Shown: positions 7,231-18,354 of the stretch, in pieces
Position numbering within the stretch: position 1 is the stretch's first letter
Layout of the letters: the number at the start of each line of letters is the position of its first letter
From: UBA1149 sp963579235
GTDB taxonomy: Bacteria > Desulfobacterota > Binatia > UBA1149
Direction of reading: 5' to 3'
Assembly: GCA_963579235.1 (NCBI GenBank)
Contig: CAUZFM010000014.1
Location: forward strand, 1-36,416
Length of the DNA: 36,416 nucleotides
Position numbers and translations under genes: made by a program
Notes under the pieces: model-generated
The model's database searches: none
The model's input: only the letters and a program-made list of their open reading frames with translations
Told to the model about the DNA's origin: nothing

Positions 7231-9698
7231 CGACGCCCTCGAGGCCCGTCGTGTCCGGCCCGGCGCGGCCCTTTATCGGGTCGACCCCCCGAATAGTCAA
7301 CGCGCCCGTTGTCGTTATAAACAGTCATCGCCGCGCGCCGCCTGCCCGGCCTGCGCTCCAGCAGCACACGGACTGCGCCCTGTTGCGATGTTGACAGGAA
7401 GTTACAGCCCGCGCGCTGCCAACGTGCCACCACCTCGGGACGCGGAAAGCCCCAGCGATTGTCGTGCCCAGCCGATGCCACCGCCAGCGCCGGGCAGGCC
7501 CTGTTGACCAGGCCGGCCGTCGAAGAACTCGAGCTGCCGTGATGGGGCACCTTGATCACATCCAGGCGGCGACCTCGCTCAAGGCCCTGCAGCACGAGGC
7601 TTTCAGCCCTGGATTCAATGTCACCGGTAAGCAACACGCGGCGCCCCCTCCAGGCCAGCAGCAGGACCAGCGACCGGTCATTGGACGCGCACTCGCCGCT
7701 GCCGTCGGGCGGATTGAGAATCCGCAGGCGCAAGCGACCTGCACCGCCCCCGCCTGCGAGCGAGAGACGCGCCTTGCCATGCCTTGTGACCACGGGCACG
7801 CCCGCTCGATCCAGGCGCTCGAGGAAACGGCCGAAGGAAGAACTCTCGCAGCGGCCCCCGGGCCACACGAATCGGCCCGCTTCGACACGCTCGAGCAGAT
7901 CCTCGAAACCTCCCCAGTGGTCGCTCTGCACGTGCGTGGCCAGCATCGTGTCTACGCGTCCTATCTGCATGCGCCTGAGCAGCGGGCTCAGCACCAGGTT
8001 TCCGCGACCGGGCGGGCCACCGTCCACGAGCAGCACCCTGCCGCCGGGAAGCCTGAGCAGCGTGGAGTCTCCCTGCCCCACCGAGGCAAATACGATTTCG
8101 AGGCTGTCCTGCGTCCAGCGCTGCTGCCAGGCCAGCGACAGGCAAGCAGTGACTGCGACAAGCAAGAGACCGGCCGTCAGTCGACGGCGTTTTGAGAACA
8201 GCAGAAGCGGTGGACCTGCGAGCAACAGCATCAGCAGTGGCCAGCCCGGCGCAACAACGTTCAGCCCCGCTCCCGGAATGCCCGCGCCCAGGCGAGCAAG
8301 ACCGAATAACAGCTCGGCAAAAAATTCGGCCAGGCCCAGCAGCGGGGAAAACAACAGCGGCAGGAAGAACCAACAAAACGCTGACGCCAGCGCCAATGTC
8401 ACCGTGACGGCAACCAGCGGCAGGGCCGGCAGGTTCACCAGCGGCGCCACCAGGCTGAGCCTGCCGAAGTGCTGGGCGGCCAGCGGCGCGGTGCAGTACC
8501 AGGCAACGAGGCAGACAGCCAGGTAGTCAACGGTCCGACGGGTCCAGCCACGCGTGTGCCCCTCTGGCAGCCGGCGCGCCCAGCCCAGCAGCATCAGCCC
8601 GCAGACGGCGGCGAACGAAAGTTGAAAACCAGCCTCGTCCGCCATTCCGCCGCGCCACAAGAGCAACGACACGCAGGCCAGCGCCAGGCCGTGACCGGCT
8701 GCGGTCCGCCGCCCCGCCCACAACAACAGCGATGGCAGCGCGAGCATTATCACCGCCCGCAGCACCGGCACCCGCCCGCCGGCCATGAGTCCGTAAGCAA
8801 CCGCCGTAGCCAGCGCCGCGAACAACGCTGGACGCCTGACATCGTACAGTACCGGCAACCGCGGCAGTGCCAGCAACAACCCGTGCAGCAGTGCGTATAC
8901 CGTGGCGGCGACCAGGCCTATGTGCAATCCCGAGATGGCCAGCAGGTGGCCCAGCCCCGAGTCTCGGATGGCCGCGAGGTCGTCCGGGCTTATTCCATCG
9001 CGATGACCGGTGATCAACGCCGCCACCAGGCCCGCACCGGGCCCGCGCCCATGCCTGATGTCGGCGGCCAGCTCGGCCCGCGCGCGCGCGAGGGCAGCGT
9101 CGAAACCGGGCGTCGGACCCAGGTCCGCCAGGCCCTTGGCGCTCCAGCACCAGGCGCTTACAAAAACGCCCCGCCTGCCATTCCAGTCGCGCCAGCTGCT
9201 TTCCCCTGGGTTACCGAAGTCGCTTATCCTCCTGAGAGTGGATGACAAGGCGATGCGTTTTCCCGCCAGTGAGCCCTCACCGCCGTGGCGCAGGTAGAGA
9301 ACCATGCGACCGTCCAGCCGTCCGCTGTCGGCGGTCTCTACCCCGTCGAGCAGCAGCCGGCTTCCACCCGAAGCGTTGCCGATGACCGAAACCACGTCGG
9401 CCTCGAAGGCCAGTGCCCCGGTGCTGCGGGAACTTCCCTTGAGCAAACCAGTGACGTGACCATCCGGCGGGGGTTCCACCGGTGGCAACGCTCTCCAGCC
9501 CACCAACAGTGCCAGCAACACGACCGCGAGCAGGGTTCTTTTACCGACAAGGCCCCGCGCCACTGAGCAGCCCGCCCACGCGGCGCAAATCAGCGCGGGG
9601 AGGAGGCGTTCGAACCATTGCCCGGGCAGTACCGGCAGGCCCGCGGCGCAGCACCACGCCGCCGAAAAAGCCGCCAAAGCCGCCAGGTACACCGCCAC
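7227..9698 (-). CDS. comEC: ComEC/Rec2 family DNA-uptake channel protein
   Basis: ComEC forms the inner-membrane channel through which single-stranded DNA enters during natural transformation. The 823-residue protein has N-terminal membrane segments, a DUF4131-like region, the competence domain with the signature SGLGHLLAISGLHIGL (about 246-262) and many further membrane helices, then a C-terminal metallo-beta-lactamase-like domain (about 545-790) with SVGQGDSTLL, LLVDGG, THVQSDHWGG, LLTGDIE and KVPHHGSSSSS. The metal motif reads H-V-Q-S-D-H; ComEC proteins usually have Asp where this has Gln. The tail is basic. The start is a GTG at 9698 (a GTG two codons later is possible) with only a weak ribosome binding site. 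It overlaps hisS by 4 bases. Confidence 0.95.
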   Translation of the reverse strand: MAVYLAALAAFSAAWCCAAGLPVLPGQWFERLLPALICAAWAGCSVARGLVGKRTLLAVVLLALLVGWRALPPVEPPPDGHVTGLLKGSSRSTGALAFEADVVSVIGNASGGSRLLLDGVETADSGRLDGRMVLYLRHGGEGSLAGKRIALSSTLRRISDFGNPGESSWRDWNGRRGVFVSAWCWSAKGLADLGPTPGFDAALARARAELAADIRHGRGPGAGLVAALITGHRDGISPDDLAAIRDSGLGHLLAISGLHIGLVAATVYALLHGLLLALPRLPVLYDVRRPALFAALATAVAYGLMAGGRVPVLRAVIMLALPSLLLWAGRRTAAGHGLALACVSLLLWRGGMADEAGFQLSFAAVCGLMLLGWARRLPEGHTRGWTRRTVDYLAVCLVAWYCTAPLAAQHFGRLSLVAPLVNLPALPLVAVTVTLALASAFCWFFLPLLFSPLLGLAEFFAELLFGLARLGAGIPGAGLNVVAPGWPLLMLLLAGPPLLLFSKRRRLTAGLLLVAVTACLSLAWQQRWTQDSLEIVFASVGQGDSTLLRLPGGRVLLVDGGPPGRGNLVLSPLLRRMQIGRVDTMLATHVQSDHWGGFEDLLERVEAGRFVWPGGRCESSSFGRFLERLDRAGVPVVTRHGKARLSLAGGGGAGRLRLRILNPPDGSGECASNDRSLVLLLAWRGRRVLLTGDIESRAESLVLQGLERGRRLDVIKVPHHGSSSSSTAGLVNRACPALAVASAGHDNRWGFPRPEVVARWQRAGCNFLSTSQQGAVRVLLERRPGRRRAAMTVYNDNGRVDYSGGRPDKGPRRAGHDGPRGRR

Positions 9699-9717
9699 CG
9701 TTATCCATTAGCGCAAC

Positions 9718-9765
9718 TGCCGGCCGGCTTTCAAGGGCTGAAGGCAAAGCTATACCCGGCCGGTA
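9718..9765. repeat. Inverted/palindromic repeat between uvrC and comEC
   Basis: Two identical copies of the self-complementary octamer CCGGCCGG lie at 9720-9727 and 9756-9763. With flanking pairs (G-U and T-A) they can form a stem of about 10 bp with a loop of 28 bases in the 101-base gap between uvrC and comEC. No T-run follows on the minus strand, so it does not look like a standard intrinsic terminator. It may be an RNA-stability element or a protein site. Confidence 0.5.
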
Positions 9766-9799
9766 ATGCCGGGGCTGTAATGACGGCCTGCCAGGTCGG

Positions 9800-11698
9800 C
9801 TAGCGGTCGACGCGCGAGGGGCCAGCCTGTAAGGCCGCCTTGATCATGGCCGCCAACTCACCGCCGAAACCAGGCAGCGAGGCGATCTCTTCGACGTCGG
9901 CCTCGCGCAAGCGCTTTACGCTACCGAAATGCCTCAGCAGCGCCTTTCGCCTCGACGGGCCAATGCCGGCGATGTCGTCAAGTTCGGATCGCAAGCGGCG
10001 CTTCGAACGAAGCTTGCGGTGGTAGGTGATCGCAAAGCGGTGAGCTTCGTCGCGCAAGCGCTGCAGCAGGAACAAGGCGTTGGAGTTACGCCTGAGCTTT
10101 ATCGGGTTGGAGCGCCCGGGCCTGAACACGCGCTCCTCACTGTGCTCGATTTTTTCGGAGTGAGCGTCACTGGTGACCTTGTCCTTGGCCAACGCCGCCA
10201 GCTCAACCCCCTCCACCCCGAGCTCGCGCAGCACCTCCACCGCCATCGACAGCTGCCCCCTGCCGCCGTCCACCAGCAAGAGGTCGGGCAGGCCGCCCTC
10301 GCTGACCCCGCGCACCAGGCGGCGGTGCAGCACCTCTTTCATAGCCGCATAATCATCGTTACGCTGCACTTCCTTGAGACGGTAATGGCGGTAACCCGAC
10401 TTGTCGGGCAAGCCTTCATCAAAAGCCACCATGGAGGCAACAACGTCTTCGCCCGAGACGTGCGAGATATCGAAGCACTCCACCCGCTTGGGGATACTCG
10501 ACAGCCCCAACCTGTCGCGCAATTCCTTGAGCATCTTCTCGCGGCGCAGGGCTTCGTCGCTGCGTTCAGACAGCGCGTGCACCGCGTTGCGCACGGCCAT
10601 CTCGACCAGGCGCTTCTTTTCGCCCCGTAACGGTACCAGCACCGACACCTTCCTGCCCAGGCGTGACGAAAGAACGGTGGCCAAGGTGTCGCGCCCCTCG
10701 ACGTCCAGGGGCAGCAGCACCTCCGTGGGAACATAGCGGTCGCCCTCGTAGAAGCGTCCAAGCAGTGAATCGAGGACTTCCTCGTCGGGAAAATCGTGAT
10801 CGTCAAACTGGTAAGACAGGTGAGCCGACAGCCGTCCCGACCTCACCAGCAACACCTGGGCCTGGACGAATCCGCCTTCCCGCGCCAGGCCAAAAACGTC
10901 GCGGTCGCCACCGCCGTGCACCACCACCTTCTGCTTGTCGGCCACGGTCTTGATCGCGGCGGCCCGGTTGCGCAGCCTCGCCGCTTCTTCGTACTCCTCG
11001 GCGGCGGCGGCCTCGGCCATGCGCCGTTCGATATCGCGCAACAGTCCGTCGGTCTTGCCCTCCAGGAGCTTCACCGCCCCGTCGAGATGAAGAGCGTAGG
11101 CTTTCTTGTCCACCTCGTACACGCAGGGGGCCAGGCAACGCTTGATCTGGTACTCGAGGCAAGGACGCGAGCGATTACGAAACACGGTATCCGAGCAGGT
11201 ACGCAGCGGAAACACCCTGCGTATGGTAGACAGGATTTCGTGTACGCCCGACGCCGACGGGTAAGGACCGAGGTAGGTGCTGCCGTCGCGCTCGATACGC
11301 CGCGTCGGAAACAGCCGCGGCCACTCGTCCTTGCTCGTGACCTTGACCGACAGGTAACTCTTGTCGTCCTTCAGGCGTATGTTGTACCGCGGCTTGTACT
11401 GCTGGATGAGGTTGGCCTCCAGCAACAGGGCCTCGGCTTCGCCCTCGGTCACGAGGGTCTCGAGGTCGGCGACCTTCTGCATCAGGAAACGCAACTGGTA
11501 ACGCCCGTCGCCGCCCTCGGCGAGGTAGCTGCGCAGGCGTTGGCGAAGGCTGCGCGCCTTGCCGACGTATAGCACCTTGGCCTTGCTGTCCTTGAACAGG
11601 TAGACGCCCGGGCCAGTGGGAAGCGTGGCGACCTTTGCCACCAGCCTCTCCCGGGTGGTAGGGGCTTTTTTGTCCTCGGCGGGTGGGCCGTCAGCCAC
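9800..11698 (-). CDS. uvrC: UvrABC system protein C (excision nuclease)
   Basis: UvrC makes the two incisions flanking a DNA lesion after handover from UvrB. Visible parts are the N-terminal GIY-YIG nuclease (GPGVYLF, then LYVGKARSLRQRL), the CLAPC region, a UVR domain with EEYEEAARLRNRA that contacts UvrB, the C-terminal RNase H-like nuclease (ECFDISHVSGEDVVASMV; LLLVDGGRGQL) and tandem helix-hairpin-helix motifs at the end (LDDIAGIGPSRRKALL; IASLPGFGGELAAMI). I prefer the GTG at 11698 (632 residues): AGGAG lies 10 bases upstream and the codon overlaps the end of uvrB. A TTG at 11722 would add 8 residues. It is directly downstream of uvrB. Confidence 0.97.
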   Translation of the reverse strand: MADGPPAEDKKAPTTRERLVAKVATLPTGPGVYLFKDSKAKVLYVGKARSLRQRLRSYLAEGGDGRYQLRFLMQKVADLETLVTEGEAEALLLEANLIQQYKPRYNIRLKDDKSYLSVKVTSKDEWPRLFPTRRIERDGSTYLGPYPSASGVHEILSTIRRVFPLRTCSDTVFRNRSRPCLEYQIKRCLAPCVYEVDKKAYALHLDGAVKLLEGKTDGLLRDIERRMAEAAAAEEYEEAARLRNRAAAIKTVADKQKVVVHGGGDRDVFGLAREGGFVQAQVLLVRSGRLSAHLSYQFDDHDFPDEEVLDSLLGRFYEGDRYVPTEVLLPLDVEGRDTLATVLSSRLGRKVSVLVPLRGEKKRLVEMAVRNAVHALSERSDEALRREKMLKELRDRLGLSSIPKRVECFDISHVSGEDVVASMVAFDEGLPDKSGYRHYRLKEVQRNDDYAAMKEVLHRRLVRGVSEGGLPDLLLVDGGRGQLSMAVEVLRELGVEGVELAALAKDKVTSDAHSEKIEHSEERVFRPGRSNPIKLRRNSNALFLLQRLRDEAHRFAITYHRKLRSKRRLRSELDDIAGIGPSRRKALLRHFGSVKRLREADVEEIASLPGFGGELAAMIKAALQAGPSRVDR

Positions 11699-13694
11699 CG
11701 AGCCCGAGCTCCTGCTGCTCAAGACGGTTGGCCTTGTCCCTGAGCTCAGCCGCTTTTTCGAAATCCATTCCGGCGGCCGCTTCTTTCATACGCCGCCTCA
11801 GGTTTTCGATCTCGGCGCGAAGTCCGCCGTCGCCATAATCAGCCGCCGTCTCGGCTACCTCGGGTATCGGACCGTAGTCGGCCGCACCCATGCGCACCAT
11901 CGGATCGTCCACGCCCCGCGAAATGCCCCGGGGTTCGATGCCGTGCTCCACGTTGTATGCCTCCTGCATCTCGCGGCGACGGGCGGTCTCGTCCATCGCC
12001 TGCTCCATGGCGCCGGTTATCCTGTCGGCGTACATGATAACCTTCCCGTCTATATGGCGCGCGGCCCTGCCCATGGTCTGTATCAAAGACCTCGCAGAGC
12101 GAAGAAACCCTTCCTTGTCGGCGTCGAGTATCGCCACCAACGATACCTCGGGAAGATCCAGCCCCTCCCTGAGCAGGTTGATGCCCACCAGCACGTCGAA
12201 CACGCCGCGCCTAAGGTCACGCAGGATCTCCACCCTCTCCAGGGTGACCACGTCCGAGTGAAGGTAGCGCACCTTGATGCCGAGCTCATCGTAGTACTCG
12301 CTCAGGTCCTCGGCCATCTTCTTGGTCAGGGTCGTGACGAGCACCCTCTGGTCGCATTCGACGCGCAAGCGAACTTCGTCGAGCAGGTCGTCTACCTGGT
12401 TACCGGCTCCCCTCACCTCGACCTCGGGATCCACCAACCCGGTAGGACGAACAAGCTGTTGGACCACAACACCAGCCGACTTCTCGAGCTCGTAGTCACC
12501 GGGCGTGGCCGACACGTAGACTATAGGGCCCATCACACCCCCGAATTCTTCGAAAGTAAGCGGCCGGTTGTCCAGCGCCGACGGCAACCTGAAACCAAAA
12601 TCAACCAGGGTGTTTTTTCGCGACCTGTCGGCACGGTACATGCCGCCTACCTGCGAAACACTGATGTGACTCTCGTCGAGGAAGGCCACGAAATCGTCGG
12701 GAAAATAGTGCAACAGCGTGGCCGGGGTCTCCCCGGCATCCCGTCCGGCCAGGTGCCTCGAGTAGTTCTCGATACCGGTGCACACGCCCATCTCTTCAAG
12801 CATTTCGATGTCGTAGAGGGTCCGCTGCTCCAGCCGCTGGGCCTCCAGCGCCTTGTCTTCAGCGCGCAGCTCGGTGCCGCGCAGGCCCAGCTCGTTGCGG
12901 ATGCGTTCGATCGCGACCTGCATGTTTTCCGCGGTGGTCACGTAATGACTGGCCGGGTAGAGCACCAACCGTTCCAGCTTACGGTTGACCGTACCTCGCA
13001 GCGGGTCGATTTCCTTTATCGATTCTACTTCGTCGTCAAAAAACTCTACGCGCAGGGCGCGGGCGTCTTCGTAGACGGGGAATATTTCGACGAGATCGCC
13101 CCTGACCCTGAAGGTGCCACGGTGGAAGTCGACGTCATCGCGCTGGTAGTTAATGGCGACCAGCTTGCGCATGACCTCGTCACGATTGGCGGGCTGCCCT
13201 TCCTCGAGAAACAGCAACATCTTGAAGTAGTCTTCGGGCGTGCCGAGACCGTATATGCACGACACCGAGGCCACGATGATTACGTCGCGACGCTCCAGCA
13301 GCGCGCGGGTAGCCGAGTGTCGCATCTTGTCTATCTCGTCGTTGATCGACGAATCTTTCTCGATGTAGGTATCAGTGCTCGGTACGTAGGCCTCGGGTTG
13401 GTAGTAGTCGTAGTACGAAACGAAGTATCGAACAGCGTTGGAGGGAAAGAGTTGCTTGAACTCGCTGTAGAGCTGGGCGGCCAGGGTCTTGTTGGGTGCG
13501 AGCACGAGGGCGGGCCTGTTCAGACGCTCAATGACGTTGGCCATGGTAAAGGTCTTGCCCGAACCGGTGACCCCCAGCAGCACCTGGTGCTCCGAGCCCT
13601 GCTCTATTCCCGCCACGAGCTCGCGGACGGCGGCGGGCTGATCACCCTGCAGGCGGAAGTCGGTCTCGAGCTTAAAAGTGCCTTCGTCTCGCAA
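11691..13694 (-). CDS. uvrB: UvrABC system protein B (helicase-like damage verifier)
   Basis: UvrB verifies DNA damage delivered by UvrA and recruits UvrC. The 667-residue protein is full length: the DQP-type N-terminus (GDQPAAVREL), Walker A GVTGSGKT (41-48), the damage-probing beta-hairpin YYDYYQPEAY (94-103), the DESH box (AFLDESHISVSQVGGM), helicase motifs VSLVAILDADKEGFLRS and QTMGRAARH, and a C-terminal UVR motif (MDFEKAAELRDKANRLE). The start is a TTG at 13694; an in-frame TAA four codons upstream excludes a longer protein, and no good Shine-Dalgarno is visible. It lies 57 bases after tadC, so it may be read from the pilus transcript. It overlaps uvrC by 8 bases. Confidence 0.97.
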   Translation of the reverse strand: MRDEGTFKLETDFRLQGDQPAAVRELVAGIEQGSEHQVLLGVTGSGKTFTMANVIERLNRPALVLAPNKTLAAQLYSEFKQLFPSNAVRYFVSYYDYYQPEAYVPSTDTYIEKDSSINDEIDKMRHSATRALLERRDVIIVASVSCIYGLGTPEDYFKMLLFLEEGQPANRDEVMRKLVAINYQRDDVDFHRGTFRVRGDLVEIFPVYEDARALRVEFFDDEVESIKEIDPLRGTVNRKLERLVLYPASHYVTTAENMQVAIERIRNELGLRGTELRAEDKALEAQRLEQRTLYDIEMLEEMGVCTGIENYSRHLAGRDAGETPATLLHYFPDDFVAFLDESHISVSQVGGMYRADRSRKNTLVDFGFRLPSALDNRPLTFEEFGGVMGPIVYVSATPGDYELEKSAGVVVQQLVRPTGLVDPEVEVRGAGNQVDDLLDEVRLRVECDQRVLVTTLTKKMAEDLSEYYDELGIKVRYLHSDVVTLERVEILRDLRRGVFDVLVGINLLREGLDLPEVSLVAILDADKEGFLRSARSLIQTMGRAARHIDGKVIMYADRITGAMEQAMDETARRREMQEAYNVEHGIEPRGISRGVDDPMVRMGAADYGPIPEVAETAADYGDGGLRAEIENLRRRMKEAAAGMDFEKAAELRDKANRLEQQELGLGG

Positions 13695-13751
13695 GAGCGA
13701 TACTTACACCATCGGCGCTGTCTCGTTAACCCCCGGCCAGGGCGTTCGAGC

Positions 13752-14693
13752 CTAGGGCATGGCGGCTTGGAGCTTCATGATGGCCGGACCGAGAATGACG
13801 AGAAACATCGTCGGAAAGATAAACAGCACCAGGGGAAACAGCAGTTTTACCGCCGCTTTGTTGGCGGCTTCCTGGGCCATCTGCTTGCGCCGCGACCGCG
13901 ACTCGTTGGCAAAAACCCGCAGCGCGTCGGCTATGTTGGTGCCCAGCTTGTCGCTCTGGACCATGAAAGAAGAAAAGGCCTTCAGGTCGTCAGCGTCGTT
14001 ACGCCTGCCCAGCTCGAGAAAAGCGTCTTCGCGGGTGCGCCCCGAGGCCAGCTGGTAGTTCATCAGCGAAAGCTCACGGCCCATGACATCATCGGGATAG
14101 CGGGAGCGCTCGTCGCCCACCCGCTTCATGGCCGCGTTCAGGCCCAGCCCCGCCTCGACACAGAGCACGAACATATCGACCACGTCGGGTAAGGTCCGGG
14201 TGATGAACAGCCTGCGCTTGTTCGCACGAGAGCCGACCACGAAGCGCGGGATGAAGTAACCGAGAAAGCCGCCGCAGGCGCCGTACTGGCTGGCCTGGCT
14301 GAGCTCGCTACCGCTTACAAGCGCCCCCATAACGGCAATGAACGCCAGCGACAGGGCCAGGCCCATTCTCGCGCCGGCGTAGAGGGCCACCGCTCGAGGA
14401 CCGCGCCAGCCCGCCGCAGAAAGCAATTGCTCGCTGTCACTGTTGTCTTTCGTGGTGGCACCAGCGTCTGCCGAGGCGCCGAAGGTGTCTGCCACCCACG
14501 CACCCACGTCCGAGAGCAAGCGCGAAAGGAAGCTCTGCTGCTCTTCGTCATCTACCACGGAGGCTCCTTCGGCCGGCAGTGCCACCGCGAGCCTGCGTTG
14601 CATGTCTCGCCTGCTGCGTAGAGCCAACACCACACCGAAAAAAAACAAGCCGCCGCCAAGCGACGCGCCCAGGGATATCAACAACGGGGTCAT
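13752..14693 (-). CDS. tadC: Tad pilus inner-membrane platform protein TadC (type II secretion F domain)
   Basis: TadC and TadB form the inner-membrane platform on which the TadA ATPase drives Flp pilus assembly. The 313-residue protein has an N-terminal membrane helix, a linker with an acidic/Ser-rich patch, two central helices (about 105-160), a cytoplasmic T2SSF domain (ITRTLPDVVDMFVLCVEAGLGLNAAM, with the usual E-x-G-L-x-L core, then SFMVQSDKLGTNIADALRVFA) and a C-terminal helix ending PAIMKLQAAMP. The ATG start is 9 bases after the tadB stop. It is the last gene of the tad block before uvrB. Confidence 0.93.
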   Translation of the reverse strand: MTPLLISLGASLGGGLFFFGVVLALRSRRDMQRRLAVALPAEGASVVDDEEQQSFLSRLLSDVGAWVADTFGASADAGATTKDNSDSEQLLSAAGWRGPRAVALYAGARMGLALSLAFIAVMGALVSGSELSQASQYGACGGFLGYFIPRFVVGSRANKRRLFITRTLPDVVDMFVLCVEAGLGLNAAMKRVGDERSRYPDDVMGRELSLMNYQLASGRTREDAFLELGRRNDADDLKAFSSFMVQSDKLGTNIADALRVFANESRSRRKQMAQEAANKAAVKLLFPLVLFIFPTMFLVILGPAIMKLQAAMP

Positions 14694-14702
14694 GCGCTGG
14701 CT

Positions 14703-15649
14703 TCAGAAGTTGACACGACTGACCTTCCTTATGGCTAAAAAACCCAGGGTCTCGAGCACCGCCGCGATCCCGAGCAGCTTGTGGCCGGTTTCGGTAGCGA
14801 GCAAGGGCTCCAGGTAGTCGGGCTGCATCACGCTGATGATGGCCACCAGGGCGATTGGCAACACGCCTACCACGATGCCCGATATGCGGCCCTCGGCGGT
14901 GAGCGATTTTACCTCGCCCTCCATCCGAAAACGCTCTCGTATCGTCTCGCTCACGTTTTCGAGCAACTCGGTGAGGCTGCCGCCCACCTCGAACTGAATG
15001 AGCACCGCGGTTATAAAAATATCAAGGTTGTTGTTCTCGACCCTGCGACGGAGGTTGTTCATGGCCTGGGCCAGGGGTAACCCGAGGCGCATTTCCTCGA
15101 CCGTGTCGCTGAACTCCTCGCCCACCGGGGCTTCCATTTCCTCGGCGATCACCTGCATCGCCTTGTTCAGCGTGTAGCCCGCCTGAAGCGAGTTTTTCAT
15201 CATCGTCAGCGCGTCGGGAAGCTGCCTGTCGAAAGCCGTAAAGCGGCGTTTTCGCTGCGTGAGAAGTATCATCACCGGCGAGACGGCCAGGACCGCGCCC
15301 ACCCCGACACCAAGCAGCGTGGAGCCAACGATCAACTGCATCGAGACCACGCCTGCGAGCCCCACGAGCACGCCTCGCAGGAGCACGTCGTCGGCCCGCA
15401 CCTTCCATCGAGCCTGCACCAGCCAGCGTTCAAGCACCCGCACGAGCGAAATTCGTTCGAGGAGTTCGTTGATAAAACTTACTTCGCTCAATCGCGCGTC
15501 GCGAAGAATACTGCGACAACTGTCTTCGTTAAGCGAGAGCACCGGGTCGGCCCGCAACCTGTCGAGTACTGCCTCCCGCTGCGTCGCGCGTCGCAAGCGC
15601 ACTATAATGCCGGCCGACATCAAGGCTACCGACAATGAAAGCCCGAAAG

Positions 15650-15668
<19 letters not shown>
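14703..15668 (-). CDS. tadB: Tad pilus inner-membrane platform protein TadB (type II secretion F domain)
   Basis: This is the partner platform protein of TadC. In its 321 residues there are an N-terminal membrane helix, a pair of helices near 110-150 (VLVGLAGVVSMQLIVG onward), the T2SSF domain (QLPDALTMMKNSLQAGYTLNKAM; AVLIQFEVGGSLTELLENVSETIRER) and a C-terminal helix region. The DAL-x-N-x-L-x-A-G-x-x-L-x-x-A pattern is typical of TadB. The start is a GTG lying inside the last codons of tadA (19-base overlap). Confidence 0.93.
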
Positions 15669-17142
<1,474 letters not shown>

Positions 17143-17143
<1 letters not shown>

Positions 17144-18336
17144 TAGCTGGCACCCCCTGCAGGCGTGAACCTGGAGAATAATCCTCGTCGCTGCGGCGGC
17201 TGCACAACGGCAGCCGGGCCGGCCAGTCGCGCCGCTATAGCGTGCATTGCGACCGCCAGCTTGCTGTCCTCATCGGCAGCGAACACCGACCTGCCCCGGC
17301 TCAGGGCGTTAGCGGCAACGGCAGGGTCGGCGGGCAAAGAGCCGCTCACCGGCAGCCTGCTCACGTCGGCGATGTCATCGTCGGTCACCTCGCCTGCCGC
17401 AGCTGCACCGGTGACCAGGAGTTTCATGTTGTCGGGCATCAGTCCCACCCTCTTCAGTGTTCCACACACCCTCTGCAGCGCCCGGACGGCGGGGATGGTG
17501 TTTCCCGTCAAGAGATACAAGGGCTCGGCTGCCTCGAGGGCGGGAAGCACGACGTCGTTGAGCACCGGCGGAGTATCAACCACCACGTAGTCATACTGGG
17601 CCTTGAGCGCCTTGAGCACCGCGGCGACGTCGGAACCCGAAAGAGATTCGGAATCCTCCAGCATCGGGGGCGCAGGCAGCACGGCTACCCCACTCGAGTG
17701 CTGGTAAAGCGTCGCCTGCAGGAACACGGGGTCAAGATTGTCCACGTTTTCTACGAGGTCGAGGATCGAATAGGGGTGCCTGAAATTAAGAAAAGCCGGC
17801 ACTTCGCCGTTCTGCAGATCGAGGTCTACGAGCGCGACGCGTGCCCCGGTCTGCTGCTTGAGCGAAACCGCGAGATTTATGGCCAGGGTCGTCACACCGA
17901 CACCGCCCCTGGGCGAGAACACCGTCACCAGCTTGTGACAACCTCCGCCCGGACGTTTTCGCCGCACCTCGACCAGGCGCACCATGTGCTTGAGAAGGTC
18001 AGCGGTTCCCGCGTCGGCGGCCACCACGTCGACCGCCCCGGCCCTTATAGAACTTACGACGAGGTTTGTGCCGGGTTTCTCCGACACGACGAACACCGCC
18101 AGGTCCGGCTGCGAGGCCATGAGCCGCCCGACGAGCTTGAGCCCCTCGTCTTCGATTCCGTCGAGGTAGACAAACGCGGCCTGAACCTCTTCAAGACCGC
18201 CGCGCGCAAGCAGATCCTCGTAAGAATTCGCGCATACCTCTACGTCGAATCCGGGTAAGGACTCCAACACCGACCTCAAGGCCGAATCGTCATGCCCTCG
18301 AGAGGCGGTAACTGCTCGGATACTGTCCCGTTTCAT
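17143..18336 (-). CDS. tadZ: Tad pilus localisation protein TadZ/CpaE (degenerate P-loop)
   Basis: TadZ/CpaE proteins position the Tad machinery, often at a pole. This 397-residue protein has an atypical receiver-like N-terminal domain (about 1-125; the usual phospho-acceptor is not evident) and a ParA/MinD-type domain (about 135-345) with VALVDLDLQNGEVPAFLN and YVVVDTPPVLND. The P-loop reads SPRGGVGVTT: Arg143 replaces the signature lysine and Val148 replaces the Walker lysine. Such changes are frequent in CpaE proteins and suggest weak or absent ATP hydrolysis. The C-terminus is basic (QPPQRRGLFSRF). The ATG is 18 bases after the secretin stop. Confidence 0.93.
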
Positions 18337-18354
18337 CGCCGGTTTCCGTATTCC

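Noticed and set aside
11616..14192. Plus-strand open frame of 858 codons opposite uvrB
   Set aside because: It is antisense to uvrB and tadC, whose minus-strand products carry all family motifs; the plus-strand translation is His/Gln-rich and matches nothing.
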